A stretch of 64,000 nucleotides of DNA. Origin: Verpa conica. Taxonomy: Eukaryota; Ascomycota; Pezizomycetes; Pezizales; Morchellaceae. The notes under the pieces were generated by a model. It was not told where the DNA came from. It made no database searches and was given only the letters and a program-made list of their open reading frames with translations. The translations under genes and the position numbers were made by a program. Below are positions 23,242 to 37,100 of this stretch, piece by piece (positions within the stretch are counted from its first letter, which is position 1; every line of letters begins with the position of its first letter). The DNA is taken from the NCBI GenBank assembly GCA_033030425.1, contig JAUFSD010000007.1, positions 558,001-622,000 on the forward strand, in the 5' to 3' direction.

Positions 23242-26200
23242 GCGGTTTTGTTTTTCTTGTATTATGAGCAGCCTTGTACGGGTTGTAATTCGATGGTTAA
23301 GGCGATATAAGCTAAATAAGAGGATTCGCCTTCGTACCCGCTCTCCCTTCAGGACGATAAATCTTTAAGGGGACGAGCAATACTAGTCTTAGGTTTTTTT
23401 AATCACCTGTTACCGACTATATGATAATTTTGGGAGTTGGTATATCATAAAACTTCTATAGTTTGATAGTTACTATAACGAAAACAACTATGCTTTTAGT
23501 GGGGCTCAATTAAACGTCAGAGAGTTACATTCCTGGAGACATGACATAGCTCATACTACGTGTACCTTGTCTTAATTAAGCTCCTGAGCACTAGATAAGG
23601 ATAAACATTTCGCATGTCTTAGACTGTGAGGGGCAAAATTTAAGGAATGTTTCTTTTTTGGTGTGACGGAAGGAATTAACAGGTAGCCGGACCATGTATT
23701 TTATACCTCGGTAATGAAAAAAAAAAAAAAAAAAAAAAAAATTTAGAAGTCGCGTGGGAAAGTAGTACAAATATTACAATGATTAAATTAATTACCACCT
23801 CAATAACTTCAATAAGAGAATATATAAAATTAGGAAAAGGGGGGGGGGAGTTTTTATTTTCTCTTTTCATTAGCAAATTTTACATCAACGACCTCTCGTA
23901 GTACTTTTAGAGGGTTCTTGTTTTGTTTTCGAGCACTGACCATCTGGGGCAGGGTTGTCGGAGATTTCAGTGTATCACAAAGACACTTGTGTCGCGTATT
24001 GCGGAGAATGTGGTGGTATGTATGTACCAGTAGCTTCAAAGACGTAAGGGGAGAGATAAAATAGGAAAGGGAGGCATTGGATGGTAAGGAGTGTAATGCG
24101 TAGAGGAGGGAGGAGGGGGGGTATACTAGTAAAACATAGGTGCAGCTACTCTATATGGAAAAATGGTATGGGTGGGTAGATCGCTTTATTAATGGAACTT
24201 TAGATAGTTGGTATCTAATTAGTAAATGTGGCTGATGTTTCACTTAGGTCTCTGTCCAGCTACTAGTGTGATACAAGCACATACGTACATGCCAGGGCAG
24301 GTAATGTTGAAGCAATGCAGTCTCAACCGCCATCCAACATAATCTGTACTTTCATGTATGCAAGTCTTACAATTTCTTCTGCGTAAGCGGTTTCCGGCAG
24401 ACGAAGTAGTTTAGAAGTCAACAGTTCCCATTGCCCGATGCTGGCCGTTGGTATTTTACTCTATCCCGGCTCTCTTGTCTACTAGGTTAGTAAAACAACG
24501 GGTACCCTGTAGTATTTAATAAATCTATAGAGGTTTTGGGTGTAGTTGAAGATTGGAACGTAGAGGTTGGGAAACCCGGTCCGACTAAGTATTAACTTGC
24601 AAAAGTAGTTTTGGAGACAAGAGCCTCGCCCAAGAAAGGATAGGCTATCGTGGTCCGTACGAACCTAGGAATTCCTGTGTTCCTTGCGCGTAATATGCAC
24701 ACCTAACCCTGTCGAATATCGATCCCAGAAAATCTGGAGCGCGTATCTATCTATTCGTTAGCAATTGCCTTCCCCCTATTACGCTGCCAAAAATAAAGGG
24801 GGGGGGGAGGTATGAATAAATTATAGAAAACCAGCCATCTGGTATATAAGAGATGGTCTGCTCTGCCGAGAGACGGCATATCAAACTGCCGCCGGGTTGA
24901 TACAGATTTGAGCCTCAACCTGTATACATATATAAAATTTAAAAGCCCAGAGATACCGAGCGGTCGTACGATGCAAACGGAGAAAACAAACGAGGCCCAC
25001 CCCCCGATCCACATACGGTGTAGAGTAAAATATTATCGGTTAGAAAATATCACAGGGATTGCGCGTTTTCCTTTTTGGAAGGAGGTTGGGGGGGGAGGGG
25101 CGATTTTCTAGAATTCTCCCGCTTAGGGGAAAGATGTAGGATCCGATCATGGAGAACCCCAGTATGCAGACGTGTTTGTAATCATCACCATCATGGTTCA
25201 GGACGTTGCAGGTAGACCCAGGTATGTACTAGCTTTCTTTCTTTCTTTCTTTCTAGCTATAGCGGGGTGGGGAGTTTAAATTTTTGGAAAGGGGGTTGGC
25301 GTGGTAATTCTAGGTATCTTTGCAGCTCCTTCATACGGAAGTTTTTTTGTATTCGGGGTCATCAGTCCTCGTATAAGGAAAAAAAGACCATCTGACACAC
25401 TAGTTTCGGATTGAAAGGTACGCCGTCAGCCGGCATTGTATGTAAACAACCTGGCCTGATCTTGAATTGGGGGTAGAAATAAACATTTCGGGCGCAGCTT
25501 GGAATCTAGGATAAAAAACAGATAATATTTTGGTAAGGCTATATAGCGAGATCGGGGGGGCTGCAGATTTTCCCTACAGGAAGCACAATTCTCTTATATG
25601 GCCGGCAGCCGGGATCAAGTCCGCTTAAACAATGCCACAGTGAGGTCAGTATATTAGCCGTTGATCCGAAATTTAAATGTCTTGCCGAAGGGCCAAGCAA
25701 GGGACTACTACTGTATGTACGATAGTCGAGGTGCATACCGCAAGGCTCGGGAAGGGCCTCTTGAGCCTAGCAGTGATCTAGACTGTTTTTGGGGAATTCT
25801 GTTTACGTGCTAGATTTCCGTTTATATGGTAATTTTTTTGTTTGATATGAAGCCGCGATGAGATATGGTTAAAGCTGAGGTTTGGCAGGTTTAGCGAGAC
25901 GCGAGCATTGCATTGCATTACTGTGGGGCATGGGGGGAGGTTGCGCATTAGTGAGAAGTCTATTCATTGGCCCTATTGGCGGTGACGGTACCAATAGAAG
26001 CGCGTACAGCGGTAGCATGCTGCAGCAGCAGAGGGGGGGAGAGGAATTGATAGAGGGGTGCAGTGCAGGCAGAGAGGAAACAAATGAGAGGTCTAAATAT
26101 TCTATTTTTTTTCCCACGGTCAACGCTCGGGTTTTGTCCACAGCTCAGTCAGTCAGTCGGTCACGCCCATCAGGCTGAGGGCTCAGGAAATTGAACAGGC

Positions 26201-26400
26201 AAAAGGAAACGGCCGGCGTCATCGGCCGAAGGGTAGTAGTGTCTCAGGAGACTGAAGGGGGTATCGGCTGTCTCATCGTTTCCGCTTGCGCTAACGGGCT
26301 GCGCTAGTGGTGTCCCTTTAATTTTGTGTTAGGCTTCTGGACCTCGCCAGACGACCGTCCCATTATGTTCTGTTCATGACGGGGGGGTCTTCCTGCTCCA
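23242..26400. other. Gene-poor tract with homopolymers and microsatellites
   Basis: A25 homopolymer at 23717-23741, a G9 run at 23840-23848, and a CTTT repeat near 25233-25254. No frame over about 100 codons has family support. The antisense pair around 25869-26178 has no recognisable motif. The A25 tract could be the tail of a retroposed element, but no source is seen upstream. Confidence 0.5.
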
Positions 26401-27681
26401 TTGCATTGTGTATTCTATTTTATCGCGTTCTGATTTTGGGTGTGTGTGGTGCGTGTGTACGTGTGCGTGAGAGACAGCAGAGGTCCCTTCTTCCCATTAT
26501 CTCTCTCAGTCGTTGTACGACAAGACGAAGTGTTTGCTGGCGATTGGGAGATCGGAAACGCGGTGACCGTGCTGCAGCACCAATCCCCGAGCAGCAACCC
26601 GACCCCGACACTTAAGCCGCAACAGCAGGGCAACCAAGATCACAGAGCTTTGTGTGCGTGGTGTGTTTTGGGAGCGCGTGTGTGGGACGGACGAGAGGTG
26701 CGAGAGAGAGAGCACCACAGCACCAGCACCGGCACCAGCACCAGTGGCATTAGAGTAAAAGTAAGTGAGAGTAAGAAAGTAAGAAACGGGGCAGTGGCAG
26801 GGCTACTGGCTATATTGCTTCCTTTGCTTCTACTACCTATCCCCCGCCAGAGTAAGGGAGTAAGGGCCAAAAGCGTTTTTCTATTGTTGCCGGCTGCTGG
26901 AGAGTCCTCAACCTGAAAAGCCTTGGACCTGGAGCCTGGGACGTTCCCTCTGTTCTTTAAGTGGCTATCGCGACAGCAGACAGAGGTCGGCCATCCATCC
27001 ATCTTCGGGGGTCTGCGTTTTTCTATCAACCACCCGTCCTACAACCCGAACGAAGACGGGAGAGCGCGTTTTTTGCAGCAAGCCACACCCCCTTCCCCTT
27101 TTCCTACCTGCTCGTCCGTTCTCCTCTGCTCTTCTCCACACCAACCACTATCTTCCTCCTCAGCCCGTACCCCCACGACGGCCGTTCATTGTAAACAACA
27201 TCGAGCAGTCTCTCCGTCCCTCCGTCTTTCCGTCTCCACCAATTTCTATCGTCGTTTTTCTGTGTCGCTCGGAGCACTCCTTCCTTTCTACAGCTACAGG
27301 ACCCGGTTAGCCCGCTCGAGGCGTCGCGTATCGATCGTCCCGCTGTCGTCCTGTGCTCCGTTGTCCAGCAACCGTTCAGTGAGTAAACAACAATTCATCA
27401 CGACTAGACCATACAACATTTCCTCTGAATTTCCCGGAAGGGAAATTTGCCAAGGTGTCTGTCAACCGTTGCGGTCCTTCTCTCTCCCCCCCTCCCTCTT
27501 GTCTTCCTCTTCCCTCCTTCTTCCCTACCGGCTCTCAATCCCCCCCCCCCCCCCCGGTCAAAGGGCAAGCCCGAGCCAACCGTCCTCGGTGTCAGCCAAT
27601 CCATCGATACTTAACCTCCTGTAAATATACTTCCCCACTCTAACACCGTCATCAGCGGCGGTGATACAAAAACATTCAATC
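26401..27681 (+). promoter_or_regulatory. Long pyrimidine-rich leader/promoter of the Kin4/KfsA-like kinase
   Basis: About 1.2 kb with strongly C/T-rich composition from about 27080 and a C16 homopolymer at 27540-27555. Long frames here (for example 26923-27624) begin with TTG, translate into low-complexity Ser/Pro/Leu and look like composition artefacts. Probable 5' UTR, possibly with short upstream ORFs. Confidence 0.5.
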
Positions 27682-30600
27682 ATGTCATCTGTTGCAACGG
27701 CTTCCCCATCCGCTGCTCCTGCACCATCAAACCCATCACCACCTAGAGCTGGAAGGCCTTCACATCCTCGGCCTACAACCTATACTGGTCTTTCACCTAC
27801 TGTACAGACTTCAAACGACGCTCAAGCTGGTCCTTCCAGTTCTCAAGGTTATTCTAATTCAATGAGCCAGTCTGGCCCACCTATTGCTCCTCCTCCAAGG
27901 ACTAGCAGCCAACGTCAAGCAACTACTGCACCTTCAGCAGCACCTGGAGGTTCCTCAGAACGTAGTAGATCAGCGAGTGGTCGTACTCGTGGACAGAGCA
28001 CCGATGGCCGAGAACGAGAAAAATCAGATAGGGACCGGGATCGTCGGCGAGCTGATGAGTCTAGTAAGCCCCGCAAGGATCAGCCTGTAGCAAGGTCAAA
28101 CTCTGCTAGAGATCCAACTAGGAACGGTGCAACTAGCAATCCCCAGCAGTCAGCAGAAATGTCTACAAACACCAGGAGACGGCAAGAGGGAGCCGATGGA
28201 GCAAGCGGCAGCACCGGTGGTGGCAGCAGGAGTAGAGGGGGTACTGCGGGATTGGCAGTTGTTAATACACCTGATGGGCCTGGAAGAAGTACTGGGGGTA
28301 CCCGAAAAGAGACAAGGTTTGGGGAATATGTTCTAGGTCAAACATTAGGAGAAGGTGAATTTGGAAAGGTCAAGCTTGGGTGGAGAAGGGATGGAGGTGT
28401 ACAGGTATTTACTAATCATTCTCGTGTTTTTTCTCTCTCTCTTTCCATCTTGCTTCCCTCCAGATGAGAAGAGAAACAAACAGTAAAAAAAGAGAAAAAA
28501 AAATACTAATTCTATTTGAAGGTTGCTATCAAACTCATCAGACGGGACTCACTTTCACCTCACCCAAATCGTCTCTCTAAAATTTATCGTGAAATTTCCA
28601 TTCTCCGAACTCTCTCTCACCCTAATATTGTTCGTCTCCATGAGATGGTTGAAACAGAACGCCACATTGGCATCATTCTTGAGTATGCTTCTGGTGGTGA
28701 GCTGTTCGACTTTATCCTCAATCATCGCTTCCTGAAAGACCCACCAGCGTGCCGTCTATTTGCACAATTGGTTTCTGGTGTGGGCTATCTACACAAAAAA
28801 GGAATTGTCCACCGTGATCTCAAATTGGAGAATTTGCTGTTGGATAGGAATAGGAACATCATCATTACCGATTTTGGATTTGCAAACGTGTTTGATCCAA
28901 ATGATGAGCTTGGAGAGTTGGAGGATCGGCTTGATGAGCCTGAGCTATTAAAAGAACTGGAGAAGGGGGTGCCAAATACCCCAGACCGAAGAGTAGGGCC
29001 AGAAGCGAGCTTATTGAATATCCTTGGCCCTGGTCAAGTCAGGAGGCGGGGTGACCTTATGGCCACAAGTTGCGGAAGTCCTTGTTACGCGGCACCAGAG
29101 TTGGTTGTAAGTGACGGGTTATATACTGGAAGGAAAGTTGACGTGTGGTCGTGTGGTGTTATCCTGGTTGGTTCTACTGTCATCTGCTGCGTTAATCCCT
29201 GGTTGGTTGGTTGCTGATATAACTTGCAGTATGCGATGTTGGCTGGGTATCTTCCATTTGACGATGATCCGGCTAATCCCGAAGGGGATAATATTAACCT
29301 ACTCTACAAGTATATCGTCTCGACACCATTGACTTTCCCAGAGTATGTTAGCCCGCACGCGAGAGATCTACTGAGAAGAATTCTGGTACCGGATCCAAGG
29401 AAGCGTGCAGACCTCTTTGAAGTCGCGAGGCATAGCTGGTTGAGTCCGTTTTCAAGTGTTGTCAGTATGATTACAAGTTCTACGATCAATTCAAAACAAG
29501 CCGAAACCGTCACAATTAATGGTCCGCAACACCTTCATATTCTTTACCCACTTATTTTTTTGAATTTTATTTTTCCCTTGAGTGCTAACATGGTACGTGA
29601 TTTAAAGAGCCCACCGTCGAGAGGCCCGCACTTGCACGTGCAGCTTCTGTAAGAGAACCCTCCTCAACAAATAGTCACCCTCATACAGCTGCTCCTGGAG
29701 CCATTGGTCAAAGACACCACGCTCAGGAGTTTGTTCCTCAGACCACTCAGCCCAAAGCACGTGTGGATCAGAAGAGGCAGACAGTTCAGGTCGAGTATGT
29801 CGAGCCAAGGCAGCAAACTAAGCGAGGATCCGGGGCAGACCCTGACCACCAGGATCCTATCGATAATGCTGAGGCGGAAGAAGTAGACGCGGCGGCTCCC
29901 GCGCCCATTGTCCCTACTAGTAAGCACCACGAAAATATTGCTAGGGCAGCAACTACAGCCGGTACAGTATCGAGACATACCAGGACAACGTCAATGGACC
30001 AGCAGAAAGGTAAAGAGAGAGAGATCTTACAAGTTGCTGAGAGCAAGTCATCAAAGAACAGGCCAGCAAGTTATGCATACCAGCCTACACCATCCAGAGC
30101 ACCTACTTCAGGTGATGCAACTACCTCGAAACCACCATCAAGGAGAACTAGTCGGGATAAGTCTGGTCCGCCTGTCACCGGAAAGCCGTTTACTTCGGGT
30201 GAAGCTGGGACAACATCTACAAGGCCCAATACTGCAAATTCTGTGGGAGGTTCAAATCGTATGCCATCACGTGGAGGCAGTTATTCGAGGCCTCTACCTG
30301 TAGCGCCAAGTCTCGCTGCTAACAATGTTCAAGGGAAAATCGCAATGCCGAAAAGCGGAAAACCATACACGATTAGCAACCCAATCCCCCACCCAGACAA
30401 CAGCGAAGCCATCGGGTCATCGGAAATGGGAAAACCAAGCACAGCAGCTCTGCCCGCCAAATATACCACTAGACCGTCTACCCAACCAGAAGCTCCTACT
30501 AAGGGCCATAAGCGAGCGAATACTGTTGGTGGTGGAGCTGGTAGTGAGCCAGGGAGGTTTTTGGGTAAGTTTATGGGTGTCTCCGATAAGCAGGAGATTT

Positions 30601-31130
30601 CCCCTCGGCCTGTAATGACTGCCGCAGGCGAACCCCGCCAATCCCTCGATCAGGGCCCACGGTCTAAATACGATAAAACGCCGGGAGGAAAGTCAAGGCG
30701 GTTCAGTCTATTACCAACAAGCTTTTCTCTCAGAAGCATTGGTGGTACAGGTCATACGCGCCGTCCGTCGAGGACTACTTTGGGACTTTCTGGAAGGCAA
30801 CTTACACCAGCGGACTCACAACCCCAAACTTCATCCCAGCCCCAACTTGGCGTACCTCATGTTAGTGGGGGCGACTCTGTTCTTACCGGATCCGAAACCT
30901 CATTGGCTATTGAATCAGCACCGGCATCTGCTGCTGGTGGCGCCTTTGAACGAGAAAGTGTCGACATAGGTGGAAACGGCAATAGTGTGCGGAGACCAAC
31001 CGTTTTGCAGAAGAATAGGAAGTTCACAGAAGGGGAGGTTAGTGGAACAGGTGGAAGTACTGGTCCAGCCAGGAGAGTCATGGATTTCTTCAGGAGGAGA
31101 GGTGTTGTTAGAAGTAAAGGGGAGGTTTAA
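27682..31130 (+). CDS. Ser/Thr protein kinase, Kin4/KfsA (CAMK) family
   Basis: Family members act in mitotic exit/spindle-position control and septation. Exons 27682-28404, 28522-29166, 29230-29521, 29608-31130; 1060 aa, introns 117, 63 and 86 bp. The third donor (GTCCGC) is weak but keeps frame. Residues 1-205 are disordered (Pro/Ser, then Arg/Asp-rich). Kinase domain: LGQTLGEGEFGKVKLG (P-loop), VAIKLIRR (ATP Lys), VHRDLKLEN (catalytic loop), DFGFAN. An insertion of about 60 residues in the activation segment precedes TSCGSPCYAAPE, a hallmark of this family. The domain ends near RHSWL. The long tail is Ser/Pro/Lys-rich with many potential phosphosites and closes with RRVMDFFRRRG. ATG 27682 is the first in frame; upstream there is only GTG. 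Confidence 0.92.
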
Positions 31131-34100
31131 TAGGATGGGCTCTGCTTCTTCTGAATCCTTTGGCTATGCTGTCTGGGGGTTTTATATCACGGGCATTTAC
31201 AGCCTTATAAGAATAAAACACCTTGCGGCGAGGATGAAGTTGCTTGGGGATCTTAAAAGTCGATGTCGCTAAGTGGTTGATGCAAATCGGATTCGGAAGC
31301 GGGGGGTAGGAATGAAGTAAGAGGCCGAGGTTATCTACATTGTTGGTAGTGGGAATTGGAAAACCATGGGATTCGAGTCGGAATGGTGCTTTCTGTTTTT
31401 TCTTCTCTTCCTGCTTGGTATCGGTGTCTCTCTAGTTTTTTATTCCTACTTTTATGTCGCTTTTGTGGTTTGTTTGTCATTGATTTTTGAGAGGAAAAAA
31501 ATCCTTCGATTTAGAGGAGTGTTTTCTTTTAATCTTTAGTTCGTTTTATTAGTAGTTTCGAATTTTCTTTCTACCACTCTGGTTGACTGTATTGTGTATT
31601 TGCATTCAGCCTTAAAGCGGTTTTTTTCTCTCTTTTTCTATTGGGGTACTCTTTTTTCGGGAAGCTTGGGACTTTTCTTTATTGTCTTTTTTGTGCTCCT
31701 GGTACATTTTTGAAGATAAATTGGGGATCTGTAACTTTCCTGTATTCTTTGGTTTCTACTCAGCATTTTCATCTTTTTCTTGTTTTAAGCATGGGGTTTT
31801 TTCTTTATTTTGGTGTTTTCCTTTATTCCCTCCGGTCCTCTCTATTATTTCCGGCGAGGGACGTGTTGGGCGGGGGTTGATATATGCATATATTCATTGT
31901 GATGGAAATTCTAGTAGTAGTACGTAGTTAGTCATGGGTGGTGGTTTAAGGGGTGGCAGTTGTGTTATTCTTGTTTATCTATTTCCCTCCGTCACTTTTT
32001 TTAAAAAAAACTTGGCTTTTAAAAGCCCGAGTTCTCCCCTCTCCAGCTCTGCATTTTCTTGTTGCTAAAGTAAACAGGCATGTTTATCTATTGTTTGATG
32101 CGTTTTAAATTACCCTTCGAGTTTTTTTTTTTATCACCCTTGATCTAGTTACTAGCTAGAAACGAGATATATATCATAGTTTGGTAGTAGTATAATTACA
32201 TGTAGTGTTTGGTATGGGAAAGATAGAGGATTATTCTTCTAAGCCCAGAACCTTTTTTTTTTCAATTTGGATTGTGGATAGTTTAATGTGATTCGTAATA
32301 GTATGCGGAGGGTAATGAAAACCTATAGACAGCCTCCATTTATGTATATTAATATAGAGAACTTCTAAAGTATAACTAATTTGAATTTACTTTTAGGGTA
32401 TGGTATCTTCCTTTTCTTGTACAACTACCCTCTAGGAAATTTTAGGAACCCTCTTATCGTGAAGCTACTAAATGGTTAGTTCCGGGTTATTCGAGTGATC
32501 TGCTATGATAAGAGAATTACTCTACTTACACCCGTGGCTTCTTCCCTAATTAATAAGCGTTACAGTCATAATCAGATGGAAGGCTTGTACGTTCCCATAT
32601 GACCAACCCACTTATATATATGCCTATTGCCACCACCTAATCTTATACCACACCTCTTGTCTTTCAACCAAAAAAGTATTTTCTTATCTAGCTTTTTCTC
32701 TTTACTATTTAATCAACCTAATATAAACAATAATATCTCTAGAATATAAAAACCTAGGGTACAATAAGGCTAAATCTAGCTTCACCGGTAAAAGTAAGTA
32801 AAAATATTTAGCAGTGAGTGATATTCAATACTTAGTATAACCCTACCAGGCTCAGAGAGAGCTTATTACTCACTTTAAGATAGGGCTATATGAAAAAACT
32901 AGCTCAGTATACATACTATTATTAAGAACCCGGAACAAATATGAACGGATTTAGGCTAATATCAAGAGGGGTGAGTAGGTGCACGTGCCCCAAGACAGTC
33001 ATCTGCTCCAAGATCTATAGCACCTGAAAGCCCTTAGAAGGATTTATTGTGCATGTTATAGAGGTTTTCAGAATTAAAAATAGGTTAGTTATATGGTATG
33101 ATACGTCAGCCTTTATCAAATGACGATGAGGTCCTAATTCCCAAGGCTCCCGGGGCCAAGGGGCTGCTCAGCCTCGCGCTAGACGCAAGCCATCGATAGT
33201 AAGCTGTATACCCCACACAAAACTTTTTGAGAGACAGCGACTCGGATCTGGGCCGTAGATGCTATATTTTCTGAGTGGGGAAAGCAGTCCCGGAAGTGAT
33301 TGTGCCTCTGCAACCTTATATCATGATCTTGCACTAGAGTCAAGAAATAGAGCCCCTGCTAGAGTGGATATTGTAGTACCAATGTCTCAAGTTACGAGAA
33401 TCTTTCTCAGCCTATTATCGCTGCCTCTGACATGGGGTTATCAGGGTCAACTGCATATGCTGCCTAGGCCTTTGGTACCTTCATATTGATTAGATTTTTG
33501 GTACGGATATATTAGAGATTGAACAGCCGACTGCGCTATCGGCTTCTGTACCGGTGATGATTCCCTAAATATTTATTTTCTAGAATGTGAGAGGTTGACA
33601 ACATAGTGTTATCTGCATAGAGGGCTGTAAACTAAAACTAGTGTGATTTGAATATAGAGAATTATAACGGGTAACTAGGTGATTGTAAGATATTGTGCGA
33701 AGGGGGAAGTTTGTAATTGATAATGGTCCCTTTTTCCTATTTGATCATCAGTTGCAAGAATTTCAGCTTCTTTTACTCACTTCTCTTGAGATTTCTGTTT
33801 GAGAGCAAGCTAGAATGGTTGTGCAGGTTCTTGGTATAATTTATTGTAATAGAGTGGATACGCTAGTTTCATACCCATGATTGATTCTTGGCCTATGGGT
33901 GGAAGGTCTGGGTTTGTTGAGGTCATAGGGGGGTCATTTGCTCTGTTAATACGACCCTCCCACCCACGATGGCTGTGCTATAGCTGATAAGATATCGTAT
34001 ATTTGAAGACCGTGCTACTGCGCTAAGTTTATCCTAGCATATGGTTTCCTAACAGTTCCGCCTCGTGCCCCATGTCCCGATTTGTTTAATGTGGTTTCCA

Positions 34101-37100
34101 TTCACGAGTGTTTTTGGGATTAAGGAATCCTACTTGAGCTTCTATAGGGTCTAGGTACCTTATAGGGTAGCTATAGGCTTGAGGTTGAATCTCCAGAGAT
34201 ATATGTAGAATTAGGGTCCCCAACAAGAGATAAATGAGATTATGAATAGGGTTTCATACAACTTGAGTAACTATAAAAGCTGTTATTATAGACCTACGTG
34301 TTATCTGTTATATTTTCGCACAAAAATTGTCTTACACGACTATGGGAGCTTCACTGAGTCGTTACTAGCCCCCGGTCCAACCCACTAGAATATCCGCAAA
34401 CCAAAACTCCAGGTGAGGGTGGGGGCGAGAAAAGCACCGATATAGAAGGGGAAATAAGAATTATAGTTTCCTCTTGGGGATGTAGACAACGAAGAACGAG
34501 AACTGAGTCAAACTTTCCCAGAAACTTTGGTAGGAATAAAGGCGAGACAGATTCGAGAATCCAGTATTCCAGCTATTCCGATACCCGTTACTGAAAAAAA
34601 TTGCCTCCGAGTGATGGGGAATTATGGCTGTAAGGCAATTTTATTCTCTTTGAGGGTTTTCGCTGGGTTTCGCTCACTATCATATGTTATAATTATATAG
34701 TCTTTTGTAGTCAAACAATTAAAGCCAACAATTCTCATAATGAGACTCATTAAAATTATCTATATTTGATATATATAGATACTGCCTGGTGTATTGTGCT
34801 TTTCGTATTTTAGGTGGGTAGACCACCTTTCGTAGTTTCAAGACGAGCACAGCGCGTTACCTCGTGTTAGCTCGAGAATATTACTAGCTTTTTTTAAAAA
34901 GCATCATCAAAAAGGCTAAGCAATTAGATTAAGGAACATCGCCGGTGGCCTCCGAATGCTTGCCTTGCAACTTCCTGCCAACTTCCTTCAGTGTGCTTAT
35001 TCCTTTTTCATCACGGCACCAGTTATACTGAAAGTAGCCCTTATTAACTAGGCTCAGCGGTAAATTTTACCAATCTGTGATTTTTATAAAGGACTCATGA
35101 TTAGAAGAAGGCGATGCCTATTTAGCTTGAAACAGCCATACTTATCCGATGAGTATAAAAAGCCGAGGGATATATGCTATTTTTAGAGAAGGCTGCTTGC
35201 AATTTGCCATCTAGTCTCGTCTGTAGTGCTACTAATAAATGCCTTTCTATGAGATCGTGCACAAGAAACACAATAAGAGTTTCGGTAATGGCACTATTGG
35301 ACATTTATACCTATATAAGTGTAGAGATCTTCATATTAGAGATGGTATGTGATATATTATCTTACTATATACGACGTTTGACTCGTGGGAATCTTACTTT
35401 ACTAATTCTCTTGTGAAACGATGTAGGTTTCCGTATTTGACAGTTGATCCCAGGATTATAGCTCGAGTATAATTAAGAGGCTACATCTAGATCAGCTTGT
35501 GTGTGCAGTTATTTTCAAAAGTAGTGATATCTACCTGCTTAGATGTCGTGAAACACGCCATGCGCACATGGACATCTATATAGTCAAAGGCTTCAAAAAC
35601 ACGTATATGCCAATAAAATGCTTGTAGTGAGTACTATGACAGGGCAAGGTCTAAGAACTATATGACGTATTGGTGTATGTTTCCCCGCAAAATTTAGTGG
35701 GGCTCTGAACCGAAAGCGCTGAGCTGCGCATTGACGCTGCTGCCTCCACCAGCTCTTTTGAACTTTTAGTACTTTCTTGGAGCCTAAATCATTACCTGCG
35801 TTGTCCTGCGCCTCGGATTTCTAGACAGACTACGCTGAAAGGCGGTTATTTCTAATTTGTCGTGATCCGACTCAGTCATACTTCATGGTGGCCTTGGATA
35901 AGATTTTCTGGCTGCTCTCAGCCTCAGTCCTCAGTTTGTGGCGATCTTCCCTGCGAGCTATTATTGGTGGGTACGTATTAGCTAAGCAATTACTTAGAAA
36001 TCCGTTAAGGCGGAAAACGCGGAGGGTCTCCCTAAAGTGGCAAAATAGACCTGGCTAGACTGGATGGCAAAGTTATAAACCAACAAAGCAATTAGGTAAG
36101 ATCTACTACATTTCCCCTAAAGGACCTGATAAAAGAGAATTTGCGAAGTTGTTATCGTAAGCATAGACCAGTGGAAGTGCCGTTCTGCATCATCCAGGGT
36201 CCTACCCTTGACCCATACATTTATTCTACCCTTGGCCTACTCTAATCCATCCGTACTCTGTACATGCAGCTGATTGGATGTAGGTCTCATAGAAACGGCG
36301 AGGGTGTGGCAGACAATTGTTTAATGAAGCTGACATGTGTTGTGCATCGATAGGGACAAATGAGAGTAAACACCTATTCCTTCACTTTTCGAGAATTCAT
36401 AACCCGACCGGGGACCGGACCCTGAAAGAGTTCGATCTAGCTCATCAAGGAGTGTTCCTTCCGGGAGGCTCTGCTCCACTACTGCAGTCTTAGCCCCAGG
36501 TTGAATTTTTTTGTTTTCTTTTTCTTTTTTTGTTGCAACTCGGCAAAGAGCCTCCACAACCGTGACCCAGACCCATTTGCCGTTGTATCTAGCTTCGGAT
36601 GACCTCTCTTGAGCTCTGGGAACGAAGATTATTCCGGGTTCCCCCGCGCGGAGCCCATGCATAGGAGTAGGACAGCAAGAGTGAGTGACAACCCGGGTAA
36701 GGGATGGGTACCGTGTAAGGGTAAAGTTATACTGTTTGTGAGTATCATTTTTCAATATATTTTTTTACCCCTTCATGCTTCATGCTTCATACTACTCCAG
36801 GTGCCCTTTTTTTCCATTTTTTTTTTCATCTCCATCGTGGAAAAGGGCGATAGGGCACTGTGTATTCAGGAGGCGTTGTTTCAAAGAAGTGAGCACACCA
36901 CCCTCACTAGTTGAGAGATAGACGGACTAAGATCGTCTAGAAGGTAGAGAAGGGGCCTCTATTAGGCAGTGATGGTCGGGACCCTGCATCCACCTTATCG
37001 CTGTTGGCCCAGGTTCAACGGGAAGCGGAAGGATGGGGTAGGTAACTCTACCACGGGATAGTCAGGGTGCTAGTGCAACGGGGGTTCTAGGTTATGGGTG

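Noticed and set aside
26923..27624. 233-codon plus-strand frame before the kinase
   Set aside because: Starts with TTG only, translates to low-complexity Ser/Pro/Leu in C/T-rich DNA, and lies in the kinase leader.
33500..33560. Possible tRNA-like fold around AGCCGACTGCGCTATCGGCT
   Set aside because: No matching T-arm with a B-box and no acceptor pairing.
36321..36755. 144-codon minus-strand frame
   Set aside because: No motif or homology signal that I recognise, T-run inside it, no neighbouring exons. Left unannotated.
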